DNA from: Pseudomonas fluorescens HK44
Lineage (GTDB): Bacteria > Pseudomonadota > Gammaproteobacteria > Pseudomonadales > Pseudomonadaceae
Direction of reading: 5' to 3'
Assembly (NCBI RefSeq): GCF_000217955.3
Contig: NZ_AFOY02000008.1
Location: 248,001-312,000 of the forward strand
DNA: 64,000 nt
In this document: positions 35,799-43,613 of the stretch, one piece after another
How positions within the stretch are numbered: position 1 is the first letter of the stretch
Layout: the number at the start of each line of letters is the position of its first letter
The notes under the pieces: model-generated
Told to the model about the DNA's origin: nothing
The model's input: the letters and a program-made list of their open reading frames with translations, nothing else
Database searches by the model: none
Program-made: the position numbers and the translations under genes

Positions 35799-37061
35799 TC
35801 ATTTCTTATCCCCGGTCTTGATTCGCCTGGTTGTCCTCTCGCGGAGGACGTGCATCTCTCCGCACTTGGTCTTGAGAAGCGAGTCCGGCTTGCAGAGCTT
35901 TTGATAGATGTCATGAGGGATCTGCGTGTACCCCTCAGTCGTGGTGGTATGCGAATGGCCATGCCCTATCGAAAGCATTCCAAGGCGCTCAAAATAATCC
36001 TTCCCAAGATCAGGGCTTGTGAGCAAAAGGTAAGCAGAGCCATGTCGGAACTTATGCGCTGAGATCTTCCGCTTGATCTTGCCAGACTTACGCGCCCGCT
36101 CGGAAACGCGTTCGAACAACTTTTCAACGCTCTTGGTGATATAGGGTTTCCCATGTGAATTGAAGAACGCAGGCGTCTTCTCTGGGTCTCTGATGCGCTG
36201 GCTAAATCGATGGTACAGCGGTGTCCTGTGATAGTTCTCGATGCGCTCCAGTGTTGTCCTGCTGACAAGCGTTATCCTGGGGACGATGTTATTCTTTTTG
36301 CCCTTGCTACCTTGGACATGCAAGGGGCTGTAATCCGCATTCACCGGTATGTTGCTATCAGCGGAAACGTATTGGAGTTTCTGATACTCAAGCGCATCGC
36401 GGATGTGCTGAAGCGTTATGCGAGGAAGCTCAGACTCTCGAATGCCTGAGTCGTAAATCAGCTGCAGCATGCACCTCTCCCGTTCAGAGTGTGCGTGCAG
36501 GATCAGCTGTTCAAGCTCTAGCATGCTGCATGGCTGGACGATTGCTCTCGTATTCGCTTTACCTGGTCGAATCGGCCCGTGTTCATAAGGATTGTCAGTC
36601 CGGAGTGGAGGCTTTCCGCAGAGGCTGATGCAAAGGTGGGAACTAAAGAGATGGTGATAGGCGGCATCTCGACCTTGCACAGTCTTGGGAGCATAGCCCG
36701 CACCATCCAGACGACCCAAGTACACCTCCAGGTTACCTAACCCAATACTCAGCAGGAGATCGTCTCTACGAGAGTTCTCGTACTCTGGTTTGGTTTTCTG
36801 GTCTTGAAGCAGGTACGAGATACGCCTGGCATAGGACAGAACCGTTTTGTCCGACTTTAGGATGTTTCTGTAGTTCCGGCAGAGGTACGAGGACACCAGG
36901 GGGAGAAGCTGTTCATCGTCATCGATCAACCCGCATCCAGTAACCTTCACGAGTGATTCACTGCCTTCTGGCTGAGCTAGGAACTGCTCACGGTATTTGC
37001 CGTTGGCGAGGATGGAATTGCTTAGGTCGAGCTCTCTGTCTCGTACAGCAATCACTTTCAT
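35799..37061 (-). CDS. GinA-like tyrosine recombinase
   Basis: A 420-residue site-specific recombinase with the full set of visible residues: Arg in YDSGIRESELPRI, His/Arg in SAHKFRHGSAYL, the LSIGHGHSHTTTTEGY region with His, and Tyr in EGYTQIP. The N-terminal ~170 residues include a SAM-like core-binding region. It is the first gene of the operon, starting about 125 bases inside the right end of the island, where its promoter and the recombination site must lie. Closest family plan is GInt GinA or Tn554 TnpA. Confidence 0.88.
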   Translation of the reverse strand: MKVIAVRDRELDLSNSILANGKYREQFLAQPEGSESLVKVTGCGLIDDDEQLLPLVSSYLCRNYRNILKSDKTVLSYARRISYLLQDQKTKPEYENSRRDDLLLSIGLGNLEVYLGRLDGAGYAPKTVQGRDAAYHHLFSSHLCISLCGKPPLRTDNPYEHGPIRPGKANTRAIVQPCSMLELEQLILHAHSERERCMLQLIYDSGIRESELPRITLQHIRDALEYQKLQYVSADSNIPVNADYSPLHVQGSKGKKNNIVPRITLVSRTTLERIENYHRTPLYHRFSQRIRDPEKTPAFFNSHGKPYITKSVEKLFERVSERARKSGKIKRKISAHKFRHGSAYLLLTSPDLGKDYFERLGMLSIGHGHSHTTTTEGYTQIPHDIYQKLCKPDSLLKTKCGEMHVLRERTTRRIKTGDKK

Positions 37062-37153
37062 TTTCTGACGCCCTACGCATCGACTCAGGAAGGTCGGTGT
37101 GGAGTATGACTCATGGCTCAGATTCTGGAGGGAGGTGAAGCTAAGTGACTATT

Positions 37154-37189
37154 GGATTGTGCACTTCAGTGTAGGGGGGTAGAAATCAC
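37154..37189. repeat. Right end of island: terminal inverted repeat and ATCAC direct repeat
   Basis: GGATTGTGCACT (37154-37165), eight spacer bases, then GGGGGGTAGAA (37174-37184) are the inverse of the left-end motifs (11 of 12 and 9 of 11 matching). ATCAC (37185-37189) repeats the left boundary sequence and is part of nadE. Confidence 0.85.
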
Positions 37190-37708
37190 TGCTTCGGCCG
37201 CGTGGTCGGTGCCGATCACCAGGCCGCTGGCGGCGCCGGCGATGGTGTATTGCGCGACCATGCGCATCCGCGCCTTGGTGTTGCCCAGAACAAAGTCCAC
37301 CCAGACCGCTTGCTTGCCTTCGAAGGCCGCGACTTCACTGGCCAGGGATTTGACTGCCGGGCCGATGTTTACGGTGTGGCGCTCATCCGGGGCGATGAAG
37401 TCCACCGAGGCTTGGGCATCGTGTTCATCGAACTGGGTTTCGTACGGCAAGCGTACGGCGATGAACTTGTAGCCCACGTCCCCGGTGCGCTCGCGCAACT
37501 CGCGCATGGCCCGCTGGGCCAACAGGCCGGCGGTCAACGAGTCGACACCACCGCTGATGCCGAGCACCAGCGTCTTGAGCCCGGAATTGACCAGGCAATC
37601 CTGAATGAAGGTAATCCGCCGTGCGACTTCAGCCTCCAGGGCTGCCGAGTCGGCGAAGGGCGGTTGGACCTTGAGCTGTTCAGCAATCTCACGCTGTACG
37701 GCTTGCAT
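37185..37708 (-). pseudogene. nadE: nadE 5' fragment (N-terminal part of NH3-dependent NAD synthetase)
   Basis: This encodes [20 protein letters not shown] and onward to [13 protein letters not shown], including the ATP-pyrophosphatase loop [13 protein letters not shown]. At the island junction the frame continues ISTPLH and stops at 37166. About 174 codons remain, and the C-terminal ~101 are at 15564-15872. AGGAG precedes the ATG. It follows pncB by four bases, so the two NAD-salvage genes formed an operon that the island now cuts. Confidence 0.95.
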
Positions 37709-37712
37709 GCAT

Positions 37713-38939
37713 TCACTCCTTGCTTGATGTGCCAGAGAGGGCGGCAGGTACTTGAAACACATGTCGCAAATAGGCGACGAAATTCGGGTCTTTGCAGTGC
37801 GTCTTGCCGGCCTCGTCGGAAATCTTGGCGACGGGCTGACCATTGCAGGCTGCCATTTTAAGCACGATGCTCATCGGCTCGACACCTGGAATATCGCACG
37901 TCAGGTTGGTGCCAATACCGAAACTGACATTGATCCGACCATGCAATGCGCGGAATATCTCCAGCGATTTGGGCAGCGTCAGGCTGTCGGAGAACACCAG
38001 CGTCTTGCTCATCGGCTCGATACCGAGCTTATGGTAGTGCGCAATGGCTTTTTCGGCCCAGGCAATCGGGTCCCCCGAGTCATGGCGCAAACCGTCGAAG
38101 AGCTTGGCGAAATACAGGTCGAAATCGCTCAGGAAGGCATCGGTGGTGATGCAATCGGTCAGGGCGATGCCCAGCAAGCCGCGGTATTCGCGAACCCAGC
38201 AATCGAGGGCGGCGCTCTGACTGTCGATCAGTCGCGGGCCAAGTTGCTGGTGAGCCATGATCCATTCGTGAGCCATGGTGCCGAGCGGTTTCATGTCCAG
38301 TTCGCGGGACAGGTGCACGTTGCTGGTGCCGACGAAACGTCCGGGGAAGTCGTGCTTGAGCACGTTCACCACTTCTTCCTGCACGCGGTAGGAGAAGCGC
38401 CGGCGAGTGCCGAAATCCGCCACCTGCAGGTGCGAGAGTTCATCGGCGCTGGCATTGGCGCTCAACCAGTCGAACTTGCGATAGAGCTGTTCGCGGGCCT
38501 GCTCCATGACGATTTCACGGTAGCGATAGCGGTTACGCACTTCGCTGACGACCGCCAGCAGCGGCACTTCGAACAGAATCACATGCAACCACGGCCCACG
38601 CAGACGGATGAACAGTTCGCCGTTTTCGATGCCGGTATAGATGTAACGCAGATTGAAGCGGAACAACCCGAGAAAGCGCAGGAAATCCGGCTTCAGGAAG
38701 CTGATGTGTTCCAGAAAGCTTAACTGGTCGGCGCTCAGGCTCAGCTCGGCCAGACGCTCGATCTGAAAACGAATCTCCGCCAGGTATGGGCGCAGATCCT
38801 CGCTGTTGCGGCAGCGGAACTCCCATTCGACTTCAACGTTGGGGTAGTTGTGCAGCACCGCCTGCATCATCGTCAGTTTGTAGAAGTCGGTGTCGAGCAA
38901 GTTCTGCACGATGTGATCGGCAAACACACTCTCGCTCAT
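37713..38939 (-). CDS. pncB: Nicotinate phosphoribosyltransferase
   Basis: Converts nicotinate and PRPP to nicotinate mononucleotide in NAD salvage. The 408-residue product has the family features [20 protein letters not shown] at the start, then [22 protein letters not shown], and [19 protein letters not shown] with the conserved His and Asp. It was co-transcribed with nadE just downstream. Its own product feeds the NAD synthetase step, so pathway continuity now depends on the island enzyme. Confidence 0.96.
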   Translation of the reverse strand: MSESVFADHIVQNLLDTDFYKLTMMQAVLHNYPNVEVEWEFRCRNSEDLRPYLAEIRFQIERLAELSLSADQLSFLEHISFLKPDFLRFLGLFRFNLRYIYTGIENGELFIRLRGPWLHVILFEVPLLAVVSEVRNRYRYREIVMEQAREQLYRKFDWLSANASADELSHLQVADFGTRRRFSYRVQEEVVNVLKHDFPGRFVGTSNVHLSRELDMKPLGTMAHEWIMAHQQLGPRLIDSQSAALDCWVREYRGLLGIALTDCITTDAFLSDFDLYFAKLFDGLRHDSGDPIAWAEKAIAHYHKLGIEPMSKTLVFSDSLTLPKSLEIFRALHGRINVSFGIGTNLTCDIPGVEPMSIVLKMAACNGQPVAKISDEAGKTHCKDPNFVAYLRHVFQVPAALSGTSSKE

Positions 38940-39063
38940 AACGGGAATCTCCAGGCTGGCCGCCGCTGAGGGCAGCGACGTTTCAGCTGTTTCAATGAAT
39001 GGGGCTAGTGGCGCATATCGGCGGGCTGTATTGCCAGCGTTTTTTTAGCGTGCGAGCGCTTCC

Positions 39064-39196
39064 TGTGGCGAGGGAGCTTGCTCCCGCTGGGGCGCGAAGC
39101 GGCCCTGAATTCCGCCATGGCGATTGATCGGGAGGAACGCGGGGCACCATTTTGCGACGGCTGCGCCGCCGAGCGGGAGCAAGCTCCCTCGCCACA
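39064..39196. repeat. Inverted pair of REP palindromes (GAGGGAGCTTGCTCCC type)
   Basis: TGTGGCGAGGGAGCTTGCTC on the left and the reverse complement ending CTCCCTCGCCACA on the right. It is the first REP pair beyond the island. Confidence 0.85.
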
Positions 39197-39218
39197 GGTT
39201 GTGCGCATGGCTCCAATT

Positions 39219-40124
39219 CTAGGTTGCATCCGGGCTATCGATCTGCTCCAGCATCCAGGTGACAAAATCGCGCACCTTGGGCACTTCCGCCGAATGTTCG
39301 GGGTAGGCCAGGTAATAGGCGTCGCTGCTGGGCATTGCGTGCGGCCAGGGGATGACCAGTTTACCGTCGGCCAATTCTTCTTCCACCAGAAACCGTGGCA
39401 GGAGGGCGACACCGCAACCGACTTGCGCAGCGCGGATGCACATATAAAAGGTTTCGAAGCGCGGCCCGTGATAGCTGTGCTCGGTCTGGTAACCCTGGCT
39501 GTCGAACCAGTCGTGCCAGGCCTGGGGGCGCGAGGCGTTTTGCAGCAACACCAGATCGCTGAGTTGCGTCGGGTCGGTGAAGGGCTGCTCCGGCAGGCTG
39601 CCCGGTGCGCAAACCGGCACCAGCTCTTCGCCGAACAGTTTCAGGCATTCGGTGCCGGGCCGTGAGCCCTGGCCGAAATAGAACGCCAGGTCGCTGCGTC
39701 CTTGCAGCAAGTCGTCGGCTTCGTGTTCATTGCACAGGTCCAGGTGAATATGCGGATGCCGCAGGCGCCAGCCTTTCAGACGCGGCACCAGCCAGCGAGC
39801 GCCGAAGGTTGAAGGCGTGGACACGCGCAGTACTTCGGTCTCACCGCCGTAGGAACGCAGGTAGTGGGTCGACATCTCGACTTGCGTGAGAATTTTTCGC
39901 ACTTCAACCAGGTACAAATCACCGGCCGGAGTCATTTGCAGGCGTCGACGTACCCGGCGAAACAGCAGGTGCTGCAACAACTCTTCGAGTTGCGCGACCT
40001 GTTTGCTCACGGCGCTCTGGGTCAGGTTCAGCTCTTCGGCAGCGCGGGTGAAGCTCAGGTGACGAGTGACCGCCTCGAAACACTGCAACGCGGTGATCGA
40101 TGGCAAGTGGCGTTTATTCAGCAT
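39219..40124 (-). CDS. LysR-family regulator next to the pipecolate genes
   Basis: A 301-residue LysR-type regulator. The N-terminal winged HTH (ALQCFEAVTRHLSFTRAAEE, then LNLTQSAVSKQVAQLEELL) is followed by the substrate-binding domain. It is divergent from the amaB-type gene, a layout also found in P. putida and P. aeruginosa, where the neighbour (amaR in P. aeruginosa) controls lysine catabolism. The effector is likely a lysine-pathway intermediate, by inference. Confidence 0.9.
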   Translation of the reverse strand: MLNKRHLPSITALQCFEAVTRHLSFTRAAEELNLTQSAVSKQVAQLEELLQHLLFRRVRRRLQMTPAGDLYLVEVRKILTQVEMSTHYLRSYGGETEVLRVSTPSTFGARWLVPRLKGWRLRHPHIHLDLCNEHEADDLLQGRSDLAFYFGQGSRPGTECLKLFGEELVPVCAPGSLPEQPFTDPTQLSDLVLLQNASRPQAWHDWFDSQGYQTEHSYHGPRFETFYMCIRAAQVGCGVALLPRFLVEEELADGKLVIPWPHAMPSSDAYYLAYPEHSAEVPKVRDFVTWMLEQIDSPDAT

Positions 40125-40288
40125 GAGAGGGACCTTGTTCTTGTTGCAACGCTTTGCATGAATAAACGGAATGATATCTCGCCTAATCGTCGTTTGTTGG
40201 CAAGTCTCGGGGCGGCTACAACTATAGGCCTGAAGCCCCTTGTCAGCGGGCTGTGAATTTTCTGCTTTTCACGTTGAAGGAGTGACCC

Positions 40289-41779
40289 ATGGTTGCCGCA
40301 TTGCTTGATCGTTTGGGTGTGAACCCGGCCCTGTACCAGAACGGCAAACAGCCCGTGCATTCACCGATCGACGGCAGCCTCATTGCTTCCGTGAACTGGG
40401 AAGGCGCCGCTGAAGTCGAGCAGCAGGTCAGTCGCGCAGAGCATGCGTTCGACCTGTGGCGCAAGGTCCCGGCCCCGCGTCGTGGCGAACTGGTTCGCCA
40501 ATTGGGCGACATTTTGCGCGAGTACAAGGCCGATCTGGGCGAGCTGGTGTCCTGGGAAGCCGGCAAGATCACTCAGGAAGGTCTGGGTGAAGTTCAGGAG
40601 ATGATCGACATCTGCGACTTCGCCGTCGGTCTGTCGCGTCAGCTCTACGGTTTGACCATCGCCTCCGAACGTCCGGGCCACCACATGCGTGAGTCCTGGC
40701 ATCCACTGGGCGTGGTCGGGGTGATCAGCGCGTTCAACTTCCCGGTCGCGGTCTGGGCCTGGAACACCACACTGGCGCTGGTCTGCGGCAACTCGGTGAT
40801 CTGGAAACCGTCGGAGAAAACCCCGCTCACCGCACTGGCCTGCCAGGCGCTGTTCGAGCGTGTATTGAAGAACTTCAGCGATGCGCCGGAGTATCTGAGC
40901 CAGGTGATCATCGGCGGCCGCGATGCCGGTGAAGCACTGGTGGACGACCCGCGCGTGGCCTTGATCAGCGCCACCGGCAGCACCCGCATGGGCCGCGAAG
41001 TGGCACCGAAAATCGCCGCACGCTTTGCTCGCAGCATTCTGGAACTGGGCGGCAACAATGCGATGATCCTCGGCCCAAGCGCCGACCTCGACATGGCCGT
41101 GCGGGCGATTCTGTTCAGTGCGGTCGGCACAGCCGGTCAGCGTTGCACCACCCTGCGTCGCTTGATCGCCCACGAGTCGGTCAAGGACGAGATCGTCACC
41201 CGCCTCAAGGCGGCGTATTCCAAAGTGCGCATTGGTCATCCGCTGGAGGGCAATCTGGTCGGTCCGCTGATCGACAAGCACAGCTTTGAAAACATGCAGG
41301 ACGCGCTGGAGCAAGCCTTGAGCGAAGGCGGCCGAGTGTTTGGCGGCAAGCGTCAGCTCGAAGACACGTTCCCGAATGCCTACTACGTTTCGCCGGCCAT
41401 CGTCGAAATGCCGGAGCAGAGCGATGTGGTGCGCAGCGAAACCTTCGCGCCGATTCTGTACGTGATTGGCTACAAGGACTTCGCCGAAGCGCTGCGCCTG
41501 AACAATGCGGTGCCACAAGGCCTGTCGTCGTGCATCTTCACCACTGATGTGCGAGAAGCCGAGCAATTCATGTCGGCGGTGGGCAGCGACTGCGGCATCG
41601 CCAACGTCAACATCGGCCCGAGCGGTGCGGAAATCGGCGGCGCCTTTGGCGGTGAGAAAGAAACCGGCGGCGGTCGCGAGTCCGGCTCCGATGCATGGCG
41701 CGGTTACATGCGTCGCCAGACCAACACCGTCAACTACTCGCTGGAGTTACCGCTGGCCCAGGGGATTACGTTCGACTAA
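40289..41779 (+). CDS. amaB: Piperidine-6-carboxylate / aminoadipate semialdehyde dehydrogenase
   Basis: An ALDH7-type NAD(P)+-dependent dehydrogenase that oxidises the product of pipecolate oxidation to 2-aminoadipate. The 496-residue protein has the Rossmann region (GVISAFNFPVAVWAWN), the catalytic Glu in ILELGGNNA and the catalytic Cys in GTAGQRCTTLRRL. The start has a ribosome binding site (GAAGGAG). With amaA downstream and the LysR gene upstream, it forms the D-lysine/pipecolate route. Confidence 0.92.
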   Translation: MVAALLDRLGVNPALYQNGKQPVHSPIDGSLIASVNWEGAAEVEQQVSRAEHAFDLWRKVPAPRRGELVRQLGDILREYKADLGELVSWEAGKITQEGLGEVQEMIDICDFAVGLSRQLYGLTIASERPGHHMRESWHPLGVVGVISAFNFPVAVWAWNTTLALVCGNSVIWKPSEKTPLTALACQALFERVLKNFSDAPEYLSQVIIGGRDAGEALVDDPRVALISATGSTRMGREVAPKIAARFARSILELGGNNAMILGPSADLDMAVRAILFSAVGTAGQRCTTLRRLIAHESVKDEIVTRLKAAYSKVRIGHPLEGNLVGPLIDKHSFENMQDALEQALSEGGRVFGGKRQLEDTFPNAYYVSPAIVEMPEQSDVVRSETFAPILYVIGYKDFAEALRLNNAVPQGLSSCIFTTDVREAEQFMSAVGSDCGIANVNIGPSGAEIGGAFGGEKETGGGRESGSDAWRGYMRRQTNTVNYSLELPLAQGITFD

Positions 41780-41803
41780 ATCTTGAGTCAAACAAAGATC
41801 CCC

Positions 41804-41906
41804 TGTGGGAGCGAGCTTGCTCGCGATAGCGGTCTGTCAGTCACATCAATGCTGGATGTGCCGCCGTCATCGTCGGAGCGCCGCCCGGAGCAAGCTCGCT
41901 CCCACA
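41804..41906. repeat. Inverted pair of REP palindromes (GGGAGCGAGCTTGCTCGC type)
   Basis: TGTGGGAGCGAGCTTGCTCG and its reverse complement flank a short centre. It lies between amaB and amaA, so transcript folding there could separate their expression. Confidence 0.85.
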
Positions 41907-41947
41907 TTGAATGGTGTGGTGGTTAGGTTTCTGATCGGAGTCTGGCG

Positions 41948-43231
41948 ATGCCGTTACGCGAAGAATGCTTATGGGAAAAACTGACGCCGCAACGGCCTGA
42001 CCGGGCGGCGCTCAAGGGCGAGGTGACGGCGGACGTCTGCGTGATCGGCGCCGGATTCACCGGTTTATCGGCGGCGGTGCATTTGCTGGAGCAGGGTAAA
42101 AGTGTCTGCGTGCTTGAAGCCAAGCGCTGCGGGCAGGGCGGTTCCGGGCGTAACGTCGGGTTGGTGAATGCCGGGATGTGGATTCCCCCGGACGAGATCG
42201 AAGCCGGGTTCGGCGAAGCGATCGGCAGCCAGCTCAATCGCATGCTCGGCGCGGCGCCTTCGTTGGTGTTCAGCCTGATCGACAAATACAACATCGATTG
42301 CCAGTTGCGCCGTGAAGGCACGCTGCACATGGCGCACAACGCCCGTGGCGAAGCCGATCTGCGCAGTCGTGAAGCGCAATGGAAACGCCGCGGCGCGCCC
42401 GTGGAGTTGTTGACAGGTGCTGCGTGCGAGCAGGCCACCGGTACCCAAAAGATTGCCGCTGCGTTACTCGACCGTCGCGCCGGCACGCTCAATCCGATGG
42501 CCTACACCAGCGGTCTGGCCAAGGCTGCTGCGGATCTGGGTGGTCAGCTGTTCGATCATTCAGCAGTGACCCGTCTCGAACGCCAGGGCCAACGCTGGTC
42601 GGTGCAAACCGACGCCGGTTCGGTCATGGCCGAGCAGGTGGTGATCGCCTCCAACGCCTACACCGAAGGCGACTGGACTGAACTGCGGCGCAATTTTTTC
42701 CCCGGTTATTACTATCAGGTGGCTTCCGCGCCGCTGACCGAAGACGCCGCGCAACTGATCCTGCCCGGTGGCCAAGGTTCCTGGGACACCCGCCAGGTGC
42801 TCAGCAGCATTCGCCGTGACAGTCATGGCAGGTTGTTGCTCGGCAGCCTGGGCAACGGCAATCAGAAACCAACGTGGTTTCTCAAGGCCTGGGCCGACCG
42901 GGTTCAGCAGCATTATTTCCCTTACCTCAAACCGGTGGACTGGGAATGCACCTGGACCGGTTGCATCGCTTTTACCCCCGATCACTTGATGCGTTTGTTC
43001 GAACCGGCGCCCGGTTTAGTGGCCGTGACCGGTTACAACGGTCGTGGCGTGACCACTGGTACGGTGGTCGGTAAAGCCTTTGCCGATTATTTGTGTAACG
43101 GAAATCCTCAGGCGCTACCGATTCCCTTTGCGCCCATGCAGCCACTGGCCGGGGTGGGCCTGCGCAGTTGTCTGTACGAGGCCGGTTTTTCGCTCTATCA
43201 CGCGGGCCAGTGCCTGCGGATTGTCATCTGA
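41948..43231 (+). CDS. amaA: L-pipecolate oxidase (FAD-dependent)
   Basis: A 427-residue DAO-type flavoprotein that oxidises L-pipecolate to piperideine-6-carboxylate. The FAD-binding motif VIGAGFTGLSAAVHLLEQG is near residue 30. The GSGRNVGLVNAG segment and the C-terminal VAVTGYNGRGVTTGTVVGKA region are typical of the family. It follows amaB on the same strand across a REP pair. Confidence 0.88.
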   Translation: MPLREECLWEKLTPQRPDRAALKGEVTADVCVIGAGFTGLSAAVHLLEQGKSVCVLEAKRCGQGGSGRNVGLVNAGMWIPPDEIEAGFGEAIGSQLNRMLGAAPSLVFSLIDKYNIDCQLRREGTLHMAHNARGEADLRSREAQWKRRGAPVELLTGAACEQATGTQKIAAALLDRRAGTLNPMAYTSGLAKAAADLGGQLFDHSAVTRLERQGQRWSVQTDAGSVMAEQVVIASNAYTEGDWTELRRNFFPGYYYQVASAPLTEDAAQLILPGGQGSWDTRQVLSSIRRDSHGRLLLGSLGNGNQKPTWFLKAWADRVQQHYFPYLKPVDWECTWTGCIAFTPDHLMRLFEPAPGLVAVTGYNGRGVTTGTVVGKAFADYLCNGNPQALPIPFAPMQPLAGVGLRSCLYEAGFSLYHAGQCLRIVI

Positions 43232-43277
43232 TCGAGGAAATATGTTGCGTGAAGCGGCGCTTTTTGGCGCAGCGACT

Positions 43278-43352
43278 AGCCTGTAATGGTGCGGGTTTGT
43301 AGCAGTTGCGCACCAGCAGTGTGCAGTTCGGTGACGCACGTTGTTACAGGCT
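43278..43352 (+). promoter_or_regulatory. Long dyad and inner palindrome upstream of LIV operon
   Basis: AGCCTGTAA (43278-43286) pairs with TTACAGGCT (43344-43352). Inside it GTGCG/CGCAC and TGCGCAC-N5-GTGTGCA (43307-43325) extend the structure. The inner palindrome lies ~200 bases before a sigma-54 promoter, the distance expected for an activator (NtrC-like) site, though its sequence is only roughly NtrC-like. A terminator or RNA role is also possible. Confidence 0.4.
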
Positions 43353-43523
43353 GGTTGCACGTCGTTTGGTGTCGCGGTTGCAATGATGGCGCACAAGGGT
43401 TGCGCCTAAAAAAATAAATGGTTTCACCTTCCGCGGTTTAGACGGTTGCACGCCCAATGAAAAAGGGCTCGAAACAGTCGAAATAACAATAAAGCAGCGA
43501 CTTTTTGAAGAATAAAAAACCGA

Positions 43524-43539
43524 TGGCACGCCACTTGCT
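43524..43539 (+). promoter_or_regulatory. Sigma-54 promoter of the branched-chain amino acid transporter operon
   Basis: TGGCACG-CCAC-TTGCT matches the -24/-12 consensus at every conserved position, with the invariant GG and GC ten bases apart. It lies 75 bases before the binding-protein gene. It predicts RpoN-dependent expression, probably nitrogen-responsive. The rest of the 43232-43613 gap contains the dyad described separately and no gene. Confidence 0.85.
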
Positions 43540-43613
43540 CTGCGCTTGTAGCTGAATCAAAGCTTCCGCTGCAGTTGCTGTGCTAACTAAAAAAACCTCA
43601 GGAGCACCATCAC

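Larger units (their letters stand above)
15873..37184. mobile_element. GInt-like genomic island inserted in nadE
   Basis: A 21.3-kb block separates the two halves of nadE. It has matching inverted ends, a 5-base direct repeat, a recombinase operon at the right end (ginA-ginB-ginC-ginD pattern), mixed cargo with low-GC stretches and two nested insertion sequences. No REP palindromes occur in it, although flanking DNA has one every few kb. GInts are defined by a four-gene operon of three integrase-like proteins and one small protein, cargo, and a short AT-rich opposite end; this element fits. It carries a replacement NAD synthetase near its left end. Confidence 0.9.

Noticed and set aside
15873..37184. 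Integration next to a tRNA gene or a classic prophage.
   Set aside because: No tRNA-like sequence was seen at either boundary, and no phage structural, replication or lysis genes are present; the target is the nadE coding sequence.
43370..43425. A terminator formed by the GGCGCA/TGCGCC hairpin followed by an A-rich run.
   Set aside because: On the plus strand the hairpin is followed by A residues, and on the minus strand the T-run precedes the stem, so neither direction gives an intrinsic terminator.
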